The notes beneath the pieces were generated by a model, which made no database searches, had not been told where the DNA came from, and worked only from the letters and a program-made list of their open reading frames with translations. Positions 35,002 through 46,477 of a stretch of DNA of 64,000 nt are shown piece after piece. The DNA comes from Puccinellia tenuiflora (taxonomy: Eukaryota; Streptophyta; Magnoliopsida; Poales; Poaceae): positions 120,522-184,521 of the forward strand of contig QRDG01002535.1 of assembly GCA_012064385.1 (NCBI GenBank). The letters run 5' to 3'. The translations under genes and the position numbers were made by a program. Every line of letters starts with the position of its first letter. Positions within the stretch are counted from its first letter, which is position 1.

Positions 35002-36196
35002 CTTATGATTTTGAGTCATTTTATTGGACTGACCTATTGACAAGATGCCCAGTACCAGTTCCTGTTTTTCTGCTTTTTTGTATTTCATAAAATTCTCTTC
35101 AGGAAAACTCCTTGGATTTGGACGGAAATTTACGGGAATTATTTTTACGCCACGAAGAAGCCAGAGACCAGAGGGCGACCTGAGGGGGGCACCGAGGGGC
35201 CAGGGGAGGCCTTGACCCGCAACCAAGGGCCCACTCGCGGGTGGCACCCACCCCTGTCCCTCGGGCACCTCCTCGGCCCCCTCCGACGCCTATAAAATTG
35301 CAATAAACCTAAAATCGTCGGGGCGGCCTTTGTTTTCCACGAAACCTGTCCCGAAGCCGCCGCCATCTCGAATCCTAATTCGGGAGGGTTCTGAATCTGA
35401 TCCCGGCACCCTGCCGAAGGGGAGATCGATCTCGGAGGGATCTTCATCGCCATGCCTTCCACCGGGATGATTTGTGAGTAGTTCCACCTTGGACTATGGG
35501 TCCATGGAAGTAGCTAGATGGTAGTCTCTCTCCCTTGTGCTCTCATGTTTATGATCTTGAGCTGCCTAACATGATCAAGATCGACTATTGTAATGCTATA
35601 TGATGTGTTTGCTGGGATCCGATGAATTGTGAAATTATGCTTAGATTGTCCATGGGTCCTATATGTTGCTTTATGTTCTTGCTATATGATGTGTTTGCAT
35701 ATGTGTGTAGTTACTTTTGGCCAAGTGATTGCTTGTAACTCCAAGCAAGAGTTTTTATGCTAGATGGTAGGTCAATGCCCCCTTTTGTGCCGGCAACCAA
35801 GTGACAGAAACGTCCAAGGATGAGGGTGTTCTGTTGCTACTAGGGGTAAAACAGCGAGGTTTATGTCTTCATGATTATAAATGTTGCTTACATCATGTAC
35901 TTTGTTTAGTGCAATTATTCGTTGCTTGCAACTTAATACCGACGGGTGACATGCTAGATAGCGATTCCTAGGTGGATTATTTATACAAAGATGTAGTTCC
36001 ATAATGGTCTTTGTTGTTTTGATGTGATGCCTACATGATTATTACCATGAACTCTTTGTCATAGATAGATTAAGTGTCACAATTCCGTCTGCTCAGTTGT
36101 AATTTGTTTACCGGTCATATGAGTATTTTATCTTATGGAGAGATACCACTAGTGAACCCATGGCCCCCGGTCCATCTTTTTCCATTGATTACAACA
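35002..36196 (+). repeat. Element X 5' LTR, first part
   Basis: The sequence resembles the H LTR (for example the CCTATTGACAAGATGCC and GGCACCCTGCCG words) and includes a TATA-like TATAAAA at 35291-35297. Its own start is missing because the Copia LTR abuts at 35001. It is interrupted at 36196 by element D and resumes at 43841. Confidence 0.7.
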
Positions 36197-37048
36197 ATCC
36201 CTAGTGTGTCTACTACTTCTCCAATTGAAGATGTTGCTGTCCAAGATAATTCTAAAGAAGTGAGACTTGGTCCAATGACAAGGTCAAGAACCAAGTTGAT
36301 AGAACAACAGGTGAATTCTCTCCTAGCTGATTGTGATAATTTAATTGATGAGAATTTTATACTACCTAAGTCTATGCATTTATGTGTGATTAGGTTTGTT
36401 AATAACACAAGTGCTAATGGAGGGGAACATCAAGACATGAAGGCATGTGATGACACATATGATCATGGAGACATCTGCCATAATGAAGGCGCATGAAATC
36501 ATGGCGACACATGAAGGCCATAATATTACAAGTGTGGAGACTTCATATTTTATATATCCATATGGGCCTGCGTGTCATCTAGGACGAACCCATAATGGGT
36601 CGGTTTGTATCTTTCCTTAAGTCGAATTAGAGTCCAGTCCAAGTTGGAGAAGGAGTGCTTGCGCAAGGGACTTGTGGCCGCACCCCCTCTCCCTTAAGTA
36701 GCCGCCACCTACGTGTGGAAGAGTTAGAACAAGTTTAAACCAAAAACCCTAGCCTCCAGATTGTAAGCTGAAGCTTTCATCTTGAAGTATTACCATTGCA
36801 AATCTTACGTGTTATCTTGTTGTTCCATTGGGAATAAGGGGATACAGGACCACTTGTGATCTTTGATTGCATGTGCAAGAGTGTGTAGTTGAGAATAGCT
36901 AAAGGGATTGATTGTTGTTGCATTGGCAGCAAGGATTAACCACGGTGAGATCTTAGTGTAGCACTAGTTATCAAGTTACCAATCATCCACAAACCATCCA
37001 CCTCAAATTCGAGTTGCTCACAAGAGAAGATCGGGCCACCCCTTATCA
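36197..37048 (+). repeat. D 5' LTR, first 10 bp lost
   Basis: It aligns with 43000-43840. It has an extra 11 bp near 36990 and lacks the TGATGAGGAC start. The end TTATCA is followed by TCT and the PBS TGGTATCAG (37052-37060), which matches tRNA-Met over nine bases. No clear TATA box; TTAAGTAG near 36697 is a weak candidate. Confidence 0.9.
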
Positions 37049-38389
37049 TCTTGGTATCAGATTCTCGGGTTTCCTCGGTGAGCGTTTTCTTTTCCCTAGA
37101 TTTGAGTGTTTTATTACCTATACAGAAAAAGCAAAAAAAAATTAGGTTTAGAATTCGCCATAGCCTTAGATCACACCAAATTGCATAGTTTAATTGCTGT
37201 TTGAGTTGGTGTTTTTGTGTTCCTGTTTTTCTTTTTCTAGTCGTCGAGTTCTTAGGTTTAGGGTTTAAGTTGTTTCCGAGTCGAGTCCTTGTTCTTCTTC
37301 TGTTCGAGTCCATAAATAAAAAATTTCCAAAAAGAGGAGTGTTCCGAGTTGTTTTTTCCTTATCCGAGTTGAGATCAGGTTGCTGCCACGGCACAACAAA
37401 TCCCGTTTTTCTCTGCCGCGCGCCATAGTCCTACTTCTACTCGGAATCGGTTTCCTGTCGCGGCACCAAAAACGCGTGAAAACGCTGCCGCGCCGTGTTC
37501 TACTTCTACTCGGATCAGATCCCTGCCGCGACACGGAAAAGAGCTGTTTCTCTGCCGCGTCGGCACGTTTTCGAGCAATTTTCTGCCACGATTCTTTAGC
37601 GTGTTCCTTTGTGTTTTTCATTGCCACTTTCACTAGGTTTCCACTCCGTTTCTCTGCGAACCATAGACACAGCCTATCTACACATACAATTAGGAGCTTA
37701 CCCATAAGACTAGCTCTTTTATTTGCTCACAGGCTGCTCAATAGATTGGTTGCTCGGTTTTGTGTTGCTGTGAAAATTTTTTGCTCCGCGGTGCGACATA
37801 TTGTGGCCAAGAGAGAAGTGCTACAGTGAAATAACAAGGCCTAATTTGCTACAGTACCGTGAGGAATATTGCTATATCCAAAAGAGAGTTTAAATAAAAA
37901 AGAGAGAAAAGAGAAAATTCAAAAGAGGCCGAAAGTTTTACAAGTTGGAGAGTGGAGCTATATTTTTATCATCCTGACACCACTTTGAGCAATCTTGTGC
38001 CTGTTTTCTCTTGAGCATAGCTAGTGTCTTTCGAGTGCATTGCAAAATTTCCATCCATATATTTGCTTTGCCACATTTGTCTCCATCCTTTGTGTGAGTT
38101 CTATAGGTGTGTTTTGACATCATCACAAGCAGCAAATTAGGCCTTGTTATTTTGGTGTGTTAGGTTTCCCTAAGCCAAGCTCCACCAAATAGCCTGTTTG
38201 CCGTGTGACACTTGATATCCTGGTTATTCTCTTCTCACACTTGGTACATCCTTCATTGATACTTGTTGGTAAGTAAATCCTTTTCACTTTGGAACAAGTA
38301 AGGATACACTATTATTTGCTGGTTTGAGTGAGTTGTGAGAGAACACCACATCCCATTATTATTTTTTGTTTTCACTAACATCGTAATCA
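37049..38389 (+). other. D PBS and leader
   Basis: This noncoding leader of about 1.34 kb has partially repeated CTGCCGCG...CTACTTCTACTCGGA segments (about 37410-37560) and an AG-rich tract (about 37870-37930). ORFs on either strand here lack recognisable domains, so I treat it as untranslated. Confidence 0.75.
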
Positions 38390-41300
38390 ATGGATGCTAT
38401 GAGTGATCTTGTTGTGCAGGATAAGAAGAACCCTGAGGATACGGTCAAGTGGAATGAGTATGAAGCATTAAGAGAAACCATGTATAGGAAAATTGCTGCT
38501 GAGGTAGAGAGGAGTGATGATAGTTTGCGGGAGGAGTTGAACACTTTGGACCTCAAAATTGAAGCTGCTGCTACGCAAGAATCTGTGAATATTTTACAAG
38601 AGGCCGTGACCAATTTGACCCGACAAGTTGCAAATTTAACAACACTCTTGGAGAATAATAACAATCAACGTCGAGTTCCACCCAATGCTGCTGATTTGCA
38701 TGGCCGTGGCAATTTGCATGGTGGCCGTGGAGGAGTTGCTGCAAGGGGGATCCAATTGGAACATAGCCGAGAGGATGATGGTTTAGGTAAACCAAAATTT
38801 TCTATTCCTACTCTCACTTGTCATGCTGAAGATGTAGAAGAATACTTGATGTGGGAGCTGAAAATTGAGAAGCTTTGGAGATTGCATGACTATTCTGAAG
38901 AGAGAAAAATTAAGCTTGCTTCTTCTGGTTTTGAGGGTTATGCACTTTTGTGGTGGGATAGCCTCACTGAATTGAGGGCTGAAGCAGAAGACCCTGAAGT
39001 TGCTAGATGGGGAGAGATGAAACAATTGCTTCGGGACAGGTTTGTACCCAAAAATTATATTAGAACTCTCTATGATAAGCTCCAACAATTGAAGCAAGGT
39101 ACAAAATCAGTGGATGCATATTACAAAGAGATGGAGTTGATCCTCCAAAGAGCTCGGGTTAGAGAGGCTCCTGACCAAACAATGCAAAGGTTTCTTTCTG
39201 GTTTACAATTTAAAATTAGGAGCATTGTGAGGCATACACAATATAGTGATATGACCGATTTGTTACAACAAGCAAGAGAAGCTGAAAAGAGGTTGGCTGA
39301 AGAAGCACACATGAGTACAAGAAGGAGTTTTCCACCGAAAAATTCGGTTGTTGCACCTTCAACACCTCCAGTTGCTCCAACCCGAAGTGCTCCTAGTTCA
39401 AAACCTGAGAGTAGTAATTCTGGAGCAAAGAAAACAACCCCACCCACGACAAACAATACTACACGAAATAGAGATATGTTTTGTCATACATGTGGAGGTA
39501 AAGGACATTTTAAGAGAGAATGTCCTAATAAAAAGGTTATGATTCTTAATGTTGATGATGAGTATGAGACAGGAGATGATGCTGATCCTAATGAGGATGA
39601 TATATATGATGATGATGATGGTCCTCTTGATGCCTTTGCTTCACATTATCCAACTATTGTTTGCACACAAGCTTTGAGTGTTGTTCCAAGTGAAGAGAGT
39701 CAAAGGTGCAATTTATTCCAAACTAAAGCAATTGTAGGTCCCCAAATGGCTTGCAAGGTGATCATTGATGGAGGAAGTTGCAGAAATTTGGCTAGCAAAG
39801 AATTGTGTGCAAGGCTCAAGCTGAAGTATATTCCGCACCCACACCCTTATTATATTCAATGGTTGAGTGACAAAGAAGAAATTAAGGTGTGCCATATGGT
39901 GAGAGTGGAATTTCAGATTGGACCATATAAGGATACAATTGAGTGTGATGTGGTTCCCATGTCAGTTTGTCACATGTTATTGGGCAGACCGTGGCAGTTT
40001 GACAGGAAGGTTATTCATGATGGGAGAGCCAACACATATACATTGAACTGGCATAACAAGGACATTATATTGAGGCCTATGACACCGCAGCAAATTGTTA
40101 ATGAGTCTAGACAAAAAAATGAAGTGCATTTAGAAAAGGAGAGTGATAGGCAAGAAAAGAGTGAAAACAATTTTTCTGTGGGAGAAAACAAACCTAGGCC
40201 GAGTGGTAAAAGTAAGGGAGTGAGCCTTTTAACAATGTTCGCCACCAAAGATGATTTGAGAGAGTTTCGTGAGGATCCTAGTTTAGTACCTATAGTGCTC
40301 ATGCATAAGGGGGAAATTTTAGTTTCTAATGACATGACTCCTCTTCCTCTTGGTGTTTCTAATGTCTTGCAGGATTTTGGTGATGTTTTTCCAAAGGAGG
40401 TGCCCTCGGGACTGCCACCATTAAGAGGGATTGAGCACCAAATTGACCTTATTCCTGGTGCTACATTACCAAACAGAGCTCCCTATAGAACAAATCCCCA
40501 AGAGACCAAGGAAATTCAGAGGCAAGTACAAGAGCTTTTGGACAAAGGTTATATTCGAATAAGCCTTTCTCCTTGTGCTGTTCCTGTTATTTTAGTTCCT
40601 AAGAAAGATGGTACATGGCGCATGTGTGTGGATTGTAGAGCAATTAACAACATCACTATAAGATATAGACATCCTATACCTAGGTTGGAGGATATGCTTG
40701 ATGAATTGAGTGGTGCTGCTGTTTTCTCTAAAATTGATTTGCATAGTGGTTATCATCAAATTAGGATGAAAGAGGGGGATGAATGGAAAACAGCCTTTAA
40801 AACAAAATTTGGTTTATATGAGTGGTTAGTAATGCCTTTTGGATTAACTAATGCACCTAGTACTTTCATGAGATTAATGAACCATGTTTTGAGAAATTTT
40901 ATTGGCAAGTTTGTGGTAGTTTATTTTGATGATATTCTCATATATAGCCACAATGAACATGAACACATTGATCATATAAGACAAGTTTTGCTAGTGCTAA
41001 GAGAAAATAAATTATTTGGTAATCTTGAGAAGTGCACTTTTTGCAAAGATAAGGTCATATTTCTTGGATATGTTGTCTCTAAGCATGGGATAGAAGTAGA
41101 TGAGTCTAAGATTGAAGCAATTAAAAATTGGTCTATACCCATGAATGTGAGTCAAGTGAGAAGTTTTTTAGGCCTTGCTGGATTTTATAGAAGATTTGTG
41201 AAAGATTTTAGCACCATCGCAGCCCCTTTAAATGATTTGACTAAGAAAGGTGTGGAATTTGTGTCGGGGGTTGCTCAAGATATTGCTTTTGATACTCTGA

Positions 41301-43066
41301 AAAATATGTTGATTTCGGCTCCATTATTGATGCTTCCTAATTTTCATAAACAATTTGAAATTGAATGTGATGCTAGTGGCATAGGTATTGGAGGTGTATT
41401 AATGCAAGATAAGAAACCACTTGCTTATTTTTCTGAGAAATTGCATGGTGCACTATTGAATTATTCTGTCTATGATAAAGAATTGTATGCTCTTGTTAGA
41501 GTTCTTCAAGTTTGGAAACATTATTTATGGCCAAAGGAATTTATAATACATTCTGATCATGAGGCAGTGAAATTTTTGAAGAGTCAATCCAATCTTAATA
41601 AGAGACATGCTAAATGGGTAGAATTCATTGAATCGTTTCCATACATTATTAAATACAAGAAAGGATTAGAGAATGTGGTAGCTGATGCTTTGTCAAGAAA
41701 GAATATGTTACTCACCAAATTAGATGTCCAAGTTTCGGGTTTGGAAAGTTTGAAATCTCTATATGCTGATGATAATGAGTTTTCTATGCCTTACACTAAA
41801 TGTTCTACTGTCAAGGCTTGGGATAAATATCACTTACATGATGGCTTTCTTTTTAGAGCTAACAAATTATGTATTCCCGAGTGTTCCTTGCGTTTGTTGT
41901 TACTGCAGGAATCTCATAGTGGTGGATTGATGGGACACTTTGGACGTGAGAAAACATTGCTCATGTTAGCTGAAAATTATTATTGGGCACATATGAGGCG
42001 TGATGTGTACAGGTTTGTGCAACGTTGCATCACATGCAATAAAGCAAAATCCAAGTTGAAGCCTCACGGTTTGTATACTCCTCTACCTGCACCTACTACA
42101 CCTTGGGAAGATATTAGTATGGATTTTGTGCTAGGTTTACCGAGGACTAAAAGAGGACATGATTCTATATTTGTGGTAGTGGATAGATTTTCTAAGATGT
42201 CACATTTTATTGCATGCCACAAGAGCGACGATGCATCGCATATTGCTAATCTGTTTTTCAGGGACATTGTGAGATTACATGGAGTACCAAGGACAATTGT
42301 TTCTGATCGTGATGTCAAGTTCATGAGCTACTTTTGGAAGACGCTATGGGGGAAGCTAGGAACGAAGCTACTGTTTTCAACTACATGTCACCCCCAAACT
42401 GATGGACAAACTGAAGTGGTGAATAGAACATTGTCAACCTTATTGAGAACCATGATCAAGAAGAATTTGAAAGAATGGGAGGACTGTTTGCCACATGTTG
42501 AATTTGCATACAACAGAGCTGTTCATTCCACTACTCAACTTTGTCCTTTCGAGGTGGTCTATGAGTTTAAGCCTATTACACCACTTGATTTGTTGCCACT
42601 TCCCATACAAGAGAGAACAAATATGGAGGCATCCAAACTAGCTGATTTTGTGAGGAAGATTCATATGAAGACTAAGGAGGCCATAGAGAAGAAAGGGAAG
42701 TATGTGGCTGATAGAGTAAACAAGAAAAGGAAGGAGGTATTGTTTCAGCCAGGAGATATGGTTTGGGTACACTTTAGAAAGGACAGACTTCCAACATTGA
42801 GAAAATCCAAATTGATGCCTCGAGGTGCTGGTCCTTACAAAGTGCTTGCAAAAATAAATGACAATGCATACAAGATAGACCTTCCAATTGATGACTTTGG
42901 TGTGAGCAATTCTTTCAATGTTGCTGATTTGTCACCATACATTGGAGATGATCTTGCATCGAGGACGATGCCTTTTCAAGGGGGGAGGATGATGAGGACA
43001 TCCCTAGTGTGTCTACTACTTCTCCAATTGAAGATGTTGCTGTCCAAGATAATTCTAAAGAAGTGA
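38390..43066 (+). CDS. gag-pol: D gag-pol polyprotein, 1558 codons, uninterrupted
   Basis: The frame starts at the ATG at 38390. Order with approximate residues: coiled N-terminus, Gag core (145-300; LLWWDSL, RDRFVPKNY), zinc knuckle CHTCGGKGHFKREC (365-378), acidic linker, protease IIDGGSCRNLAS (458), RT (680-900, YFDDILIYS at 845), RNase H (ECDASGIGIGG, 991), integrase HHCC (1174-1225), and DDE triad in DISMDF, VSDRD and GQTEV (about 1245, 1305, 1341; exactly 35 residues between the last two). A GPY module (RGAGPYKVLAKINDNAY) follows. All catalytic motifs look intact. Near residue 1531 the frame crosses the PPT, which has 6 G where F has 7, so the last ~35 residues are off the family frame. 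The conserved tail (43009-43299) lies in another frame. The product would supply all steps of retrotransposition; tail loss may affect integration targeting. Confidence 0.95.
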   Translation: MDAMSDLVVQDKKNPEDTVKWNEYEALRETMYRKIAAEVERSDDSLREELNTLDLKIEAAATQESVNILQEAVTNLTRQVANLTTLLENNNNQRRVPPNAADLHGRGNLHGGRGGVAARGIQLEHSREDDGLGKPKFSIPTLTCHAEDVEEYLMWELKIEKLWRLHDYSEERKIKLASSGFEGYALLWWDSLTELRAEAEDPEVARWGEMKQLLRDRFVPKNYIRTLYDKLQQLKQGTKSVDAYYKEMELILQRARVREAPDQTMQRFLSGLQFKIRSIVRHTQYSDMTDLLQQAREAEKRLAEEAHMSTRRSFPPKNSVVAPSTPPVAPTRSAPSSKPESSNSGAKKTTPPTTNNTTRNRDMFCHTCGGKGHFKRECPNKKVMILNVDDEYETGDDADPNEDDIYDDDDGPLDAFASHYPTIVCTQALSVVPSEESQRCNLFQTKAIVGPQMACKVIIDGGSCRNLASKELCARLKLKYIPHPHPYYIQWLSDKEEIKVCHMVRVEFQIGPYKDTIECDVVPMSVCHMLLGRPWQFDRKVIHDGRANTYTLNWHNKDIILRPMTPQQIVNESRQKNEVHLEKESDRQEKSENNFSVGENKPRPSGKSKGVSLLTMFATKDDLREFREDPSLVPIVLMHKGEILVSNDMTPLPLGVSNVLQDFGDVFPKEVPSGLPPLRGIEHQIDLIPGATLPNRAPYRTNPQETKEIQRQVQELLDKGYIRISLSPCAVPVILVPKKDGTWRMCVDCRAINNITIRYRHPIPRLEDMLDELSGAAVFSKIDLHSGYHQIRMKEGDEWKTAFKTKFGLYEWLVMPFGLTNAPSTFMRLMNHVLRNFIGKFVVVYFDDILIYSHNEHEHIDHIRQVLLVLRENKLFGNLEKCTFCKDKVIFLGYVVSKHGIEVDESKIEAIKNWSIPMNVSQVRSFLGLAGFYRRFVKDFSTIAAPLNDLTKKGVEFVSGVAQDIAFDTLKNMLISAPLLMLPNFHKQFEIECDASGIGIGGVLMQDKKPLAYFSEKLHGALLNYSVYDKELYALVRVLQVWKHYLWPKEFIIHSDHEAVKFLKSQSNLNKRHAKWVEFIESFPYIIKYKKGLENVVADALSRKNMLLTKLDVQVSGLESLKSLYADDNEFSMPYTKCSTVKAWDKYHLHDGFLFRANKLCIPECSLRLLLLQESHSGGLMGHFGREKTLLMLAENYYWAHMRRDVYRFVQRCITCNKAKSKLKPHGLYTPLPAPTTPWEDISMDFVLGLPRTKRGHDSIFVVVDRFSKMSHFIACHKSDDASHIANLFFRDIVRLHGVPRTIVSDRDVKFMSYFWKTLWGKLGTKLLFSTTCHPQTDGQTEVVNRTLSTLLRTMIKKNLKEWEDCLPHVEFAYNRAVHSTTQLCPFEVVYEFKPITPLDLLPLPIQERTNMEASKLADFVRKIHMKTKEAIEKKGKYVADRVNKKRKEVLFQPGDMVWVHFRKDRLPTLRKSKLMPRGAGPYKVLAKINDNAYKIDLPIDDFGVSNSFNVADLSPYIGDDLASRTMPFQGGRMMRTSLVCLLLLQLKMLLSKIILKK

Positions 43067-43840
43067 GACTTGGTCCAATGACAAGGTCAAGAACCAAGTT
43101 GATAGAACAACAGGTGAATTCTCTCCTATCTGATTGTGATAATTTAATTGATGAGAATTTTATACTACCTAAGTCTATGCATTTATGTGTGATTAGGTTT
43201 GTTAATAACACAAGTGCTAATGGAGGGGAACATCAAGACATGAAGGCATGTGATGACACATATGATCATGGAGACATCTGCCATAATGAAGGCGCATGAA
43301 ATCATGGCGACACATGAAGGCCATAATATTACAAGTGTGGAGACTTCATATTTTATATATCCATATGGGCCTGCGTGTCATCTAGGCCGAACCCATAATG
43401 GGTCGGTTTGTATCTTTCCTTAAGTCGAATTAGAGTCCAGTCCAAGTTGGAGAAGGAGTGCTTGCGCAAGGGACTTGTGGCCGCACCCCCTCTCCCTTAA
43501 GTAGCCGCCACCTCCGTGTGGAAGAGTTAGAACAAGTTTAAACCAAAAACCCTAGCCTCCAGATTGTAAGCTGAAGCTTTCATCTTGAAGTATTACCATT
43601 GCAAATCTTACGTGCTATCTTGTTGTTCCATTGGGAATAAGGGGATACAGGACCACTTGTGATCTTTGATTGCATGTGCAAGAGTGTGTAGTTGAGAATA
43701 GCTAAAGGGATTGATTGTTGTTGCATTGGCAGCAGGGATTAACCACGGTGAGATCTCAGTGTAGCACTAGTTATCAAGTTACCAATCATCCACCTCAAAT
43801 TCGAGTTGCTCACAAGAGAAGATCGGGCCACCCCTTATCA
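42990..43840 (+). repeat. D 3' LTR (851 bp)
   Basis: It starts TGATGAGGACATCCC right after the PPT and ends CCCCTTATCA. Inside, 43009-43299 is open and codes for the family's integrase tail (LGPMTRSRTK, LPKSMHLCVIRF), one frame away from the upstream pol ORF. The flank from 43841 resumes the X LTR. Confidence 0.93.
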
Positions 43841-44135
43841 TCACCATCGTTTGCCCGCTGGTCCGTTCTCATAATTGTTCTTTTCCGTTATAAGATTTAA
43901 TCCTATGCTTTTACTAGACAGGGAAGATTGACATCCTTCCTAGCAGTTGGGGCCAAGTATTTTGATTGAGTGTTTGCAGGTCCGCGCCTCCAAGCACCTT
44001 GTTGGAGACCTCCATGTCCTACTGGCTCGATAATCTTGGTTCTTAACTGATGGAAATACTTGCTTTTCCCTACATCTTACGCCTTCCTCTTGGGGCGACC
44101 ACCGACGATTATTCACTACACCTTTGTAGCCATCA
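43841..44135 (+). repeat. Element X 5' LTR, second part
   Basis: It continues the LTR interrupted at 36196 and ends GTAGCCATCA. It is followed by a spacer and the PBS-like TGGCACCGTTGCTG from 44147, a type different from the Met sites elsewhere and common in Athila-like Gypsy elements (inference). Confidence 0.65.
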
Positions 44136-46477
44136 AGGAGTTTTTCTGGCACCGTTGCTGTGGACTCTAGAGCTGCAGCAAGGGGAGTCTCATACTCTCA
44201 ATCTCTTTACTTTGTTTTTGTATTCTTAGTTACCTTTTGTTTTATCTGGTTTTTCTTGTTTTCTTTCTCTAAAAATTTAAAATACAAAAAATTAGAGTAG
44301 CCTTTATTGGGTTTTATCTTTTGTTTTGAAGAGTACCTCACTTTTGTTAGCAAACTTGTTGAGTCTACCAATAGCTATGATTCTGCTATATCTTGTTTGG
44401 TAGCTCTGCTTGAGCATAGGTTTGTTAACCTCAACCCCATGCATATTACAACAAATGTTTCTTAAACTTGACAGCATGGAGAGAGGGTAAGAAAAAGATA
44501 ATGTGTTAGACATCCTACTCCATGAATTTGATGATATTGTTATGGAGGCTAGAAAAATATTTGCTCGTTATGGTTGTCTTGGTATGAATCCTAACATCCT
44601 TCACTCCTTGATTGTTAGGGATGAAAATTTTAGGAGGTATACTCTTACTACTGAAAGGAAGGAAGATGCTCGTATTGCTATACCCTTCAAATTCTTAGGC
44701 ATAGCCGAGGCTTTGATGGATAATTTTGCTTGGATCTCACCCAAAAATCTTTTTGGCGAAGCATGCAAGCCCAAAAAGGAGAATAAGGTGAATTATCAAC
44801 CATATATATATATCGGAGATTGATTGCTTATGTGAGAAGCCTACTAAGGACGGTAATAAAGGTATTGTTACTCTTGAATATGACGATGATCTTGATTTTG
44901 AAAAAAGTTGATATTTCATTTGCGCCTAAAAGGCGTTAAAGAAAAGCGCTTATGGGAGGCAACCCATTTTTCTTATTTTTTGTTTTATTGAGTCATGGTT
45001 GTTGTTACCTCTAGAGAAAATCCAGTGTATCTTTTTATTTTGGTTTTTGTGCCAAGAAGTATCCTCAAATGCATTGAAAGTGCAAAGTGTTCATTTGTGT
45101 CCAGAAACAGATTCTGTGGGCCTGTTGCAGAAAATATTTAAAAATCCCAGAATGTGATATTTTCTGGTTAATTTTGACAGAACACCTTATACTTTTATCT
45201 ATCTTTCATTAGTTTAAGTTTTATGATTTGAGCTACGTAAGTGCCTCTGAAAATTCTATCGTTATAGACTGTTCTGTTTTTGAAAGATTCTACTTTTATT
45301 TGCATTCGCCTCTTTACGAGCGTTACTTGCGGTACTTTTTGGAAATAAGTGCCATAATGAGGCTTAGTAACAGTATCTAATGTTAAATCAAGTTGTTGCA
45401 ATGTGTCTTTGTGCAACCAAAATGGATTTTATTTTATCAGTACTAACCCCTCTAATCAGTTTATGAGAAGTTATGTGTGAAGCGAGTTTTTAAGTGTCAC
45501 GAGAGAGGATGATGAAATAATTTTAAGGGTGGACAAAAGCACAAGCTTGGGGATTCCCCCATGGCTTCCCCTTGGACATTCAAGAATACTGAAGCGTCTA
45601 AGCTTGGATATGCTCAAGGCATCCCCTCTTCTTCATCGACAACCATCAGGTCTTCTCCGTTCAAACTATGTTTTTATCACTTCACATATTATGTGCTATT
45701 CTTGGAGCGTCAATTTGCTTTTGTTTGTTTGTTGGTTCTTTTCAATGTTGGATCCTAGCTCTCTTGTGTGGGAGAGAGACATGCTCCGCTTTTTCGTTAG
45801 AATACTCCTGCTTATCATGTTTATTCATTGAGTATTCTTAGCTACTGTTTTGCTTGTTTAGATCTTGTTCTTCACTTATATCTTGTTAAGAGCTATTAGT
45901 TGCTTGTGTTCTCTTGTGCTTCAGTTATATTTTTTAAGAGAGGTGTTTTTGGTTGCTTGGTTGATGTGTCAGGACAATAAAATGTCGTGCATGTGGTAGA
46001 GGTATAATGAAAAACCTACATAGTCTTGTAGATCACTATGTGAATAATTTGATACTTTCCAATTGTTTTGAGATATTAACTAAACTAATGGTTAAAATAT
46101 GTTGGATATTCTTGTTAGAACTGATTAGTGGAGAAGTGTTCGTAGAGTGTGGAGCCGTACTTTTCTGAACTAAACAACCTAAGTTAATAATGCTTTTGTA
46201 TCATGAATTCTTCTTAGTTGAAAAGTAGTTCCTAGTGTTTAGTTACTGCTAAGGTCAGGGAAGCCAACGAGACCTTGTGTCGTCACCACGATTCCTCTTC
46301 GAGTGTTTTGATCACTGGTGTAACGATGAAACTGCTAGTTGTTTATAATATACGAATGCATTGTTGAGTTTTGGTTTTTGGCACTTCCACCTCCATATTT
46401 TGCTAGCCTCTTCCGTGTTGTGCAATGCCCTCTCTCTCATTGAGACTTGGTGCATACTTCGCTAGCACATCCAACCC
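44136..46477 (+). pseudogene. Element X internal region, decayed ORF and 3' UTR
   Basis: After the PBS the region is mostly noncoding. 44503-44823 reads as a 106-codon remnant (EFDDIVMEARKIFARYGCLG, FKFLGIAEALMDNFAWI) that I cannot assign to a known domain. At 44926-44970 is GCGCTTATGGGAGGCAACCC, also seen complemented in W' (about 52530-52555); there it lies just after the ORF. From there to 46477 is a 3' UTR similar to H. No RT or integrase is present, so X looks non-autonomous or deleted. It is cut at 46478 by the Y LTR. Confidence 0.5.

Larger units (their letters stand above)
36197..43840 (+). mobile_element. Gypsy element D, near-complete, intact gag-pol
   Basis: The order is 5' LTR 36197-37048, PBS 37052-37060, leader, gag-pol 38390-43066, PPT (AAGGGGGGAGG, 42978-42988) and 3' LTR 42990-43840. 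The LTRs differ by about six substitutions plus an 11-bp indel, so insertion is recent. The 5' LTR lacks the first ten bases seen in the 3' LTR. The 3' flank begins TCACC. Confidence 0.95.

Noticed and set aside
37265..37829. Opposing 146- and 149-codon ORFs in the D leader
   Set aside because: They overlap on opposite strands, lack domains, and lie in the expected untranslated leader.
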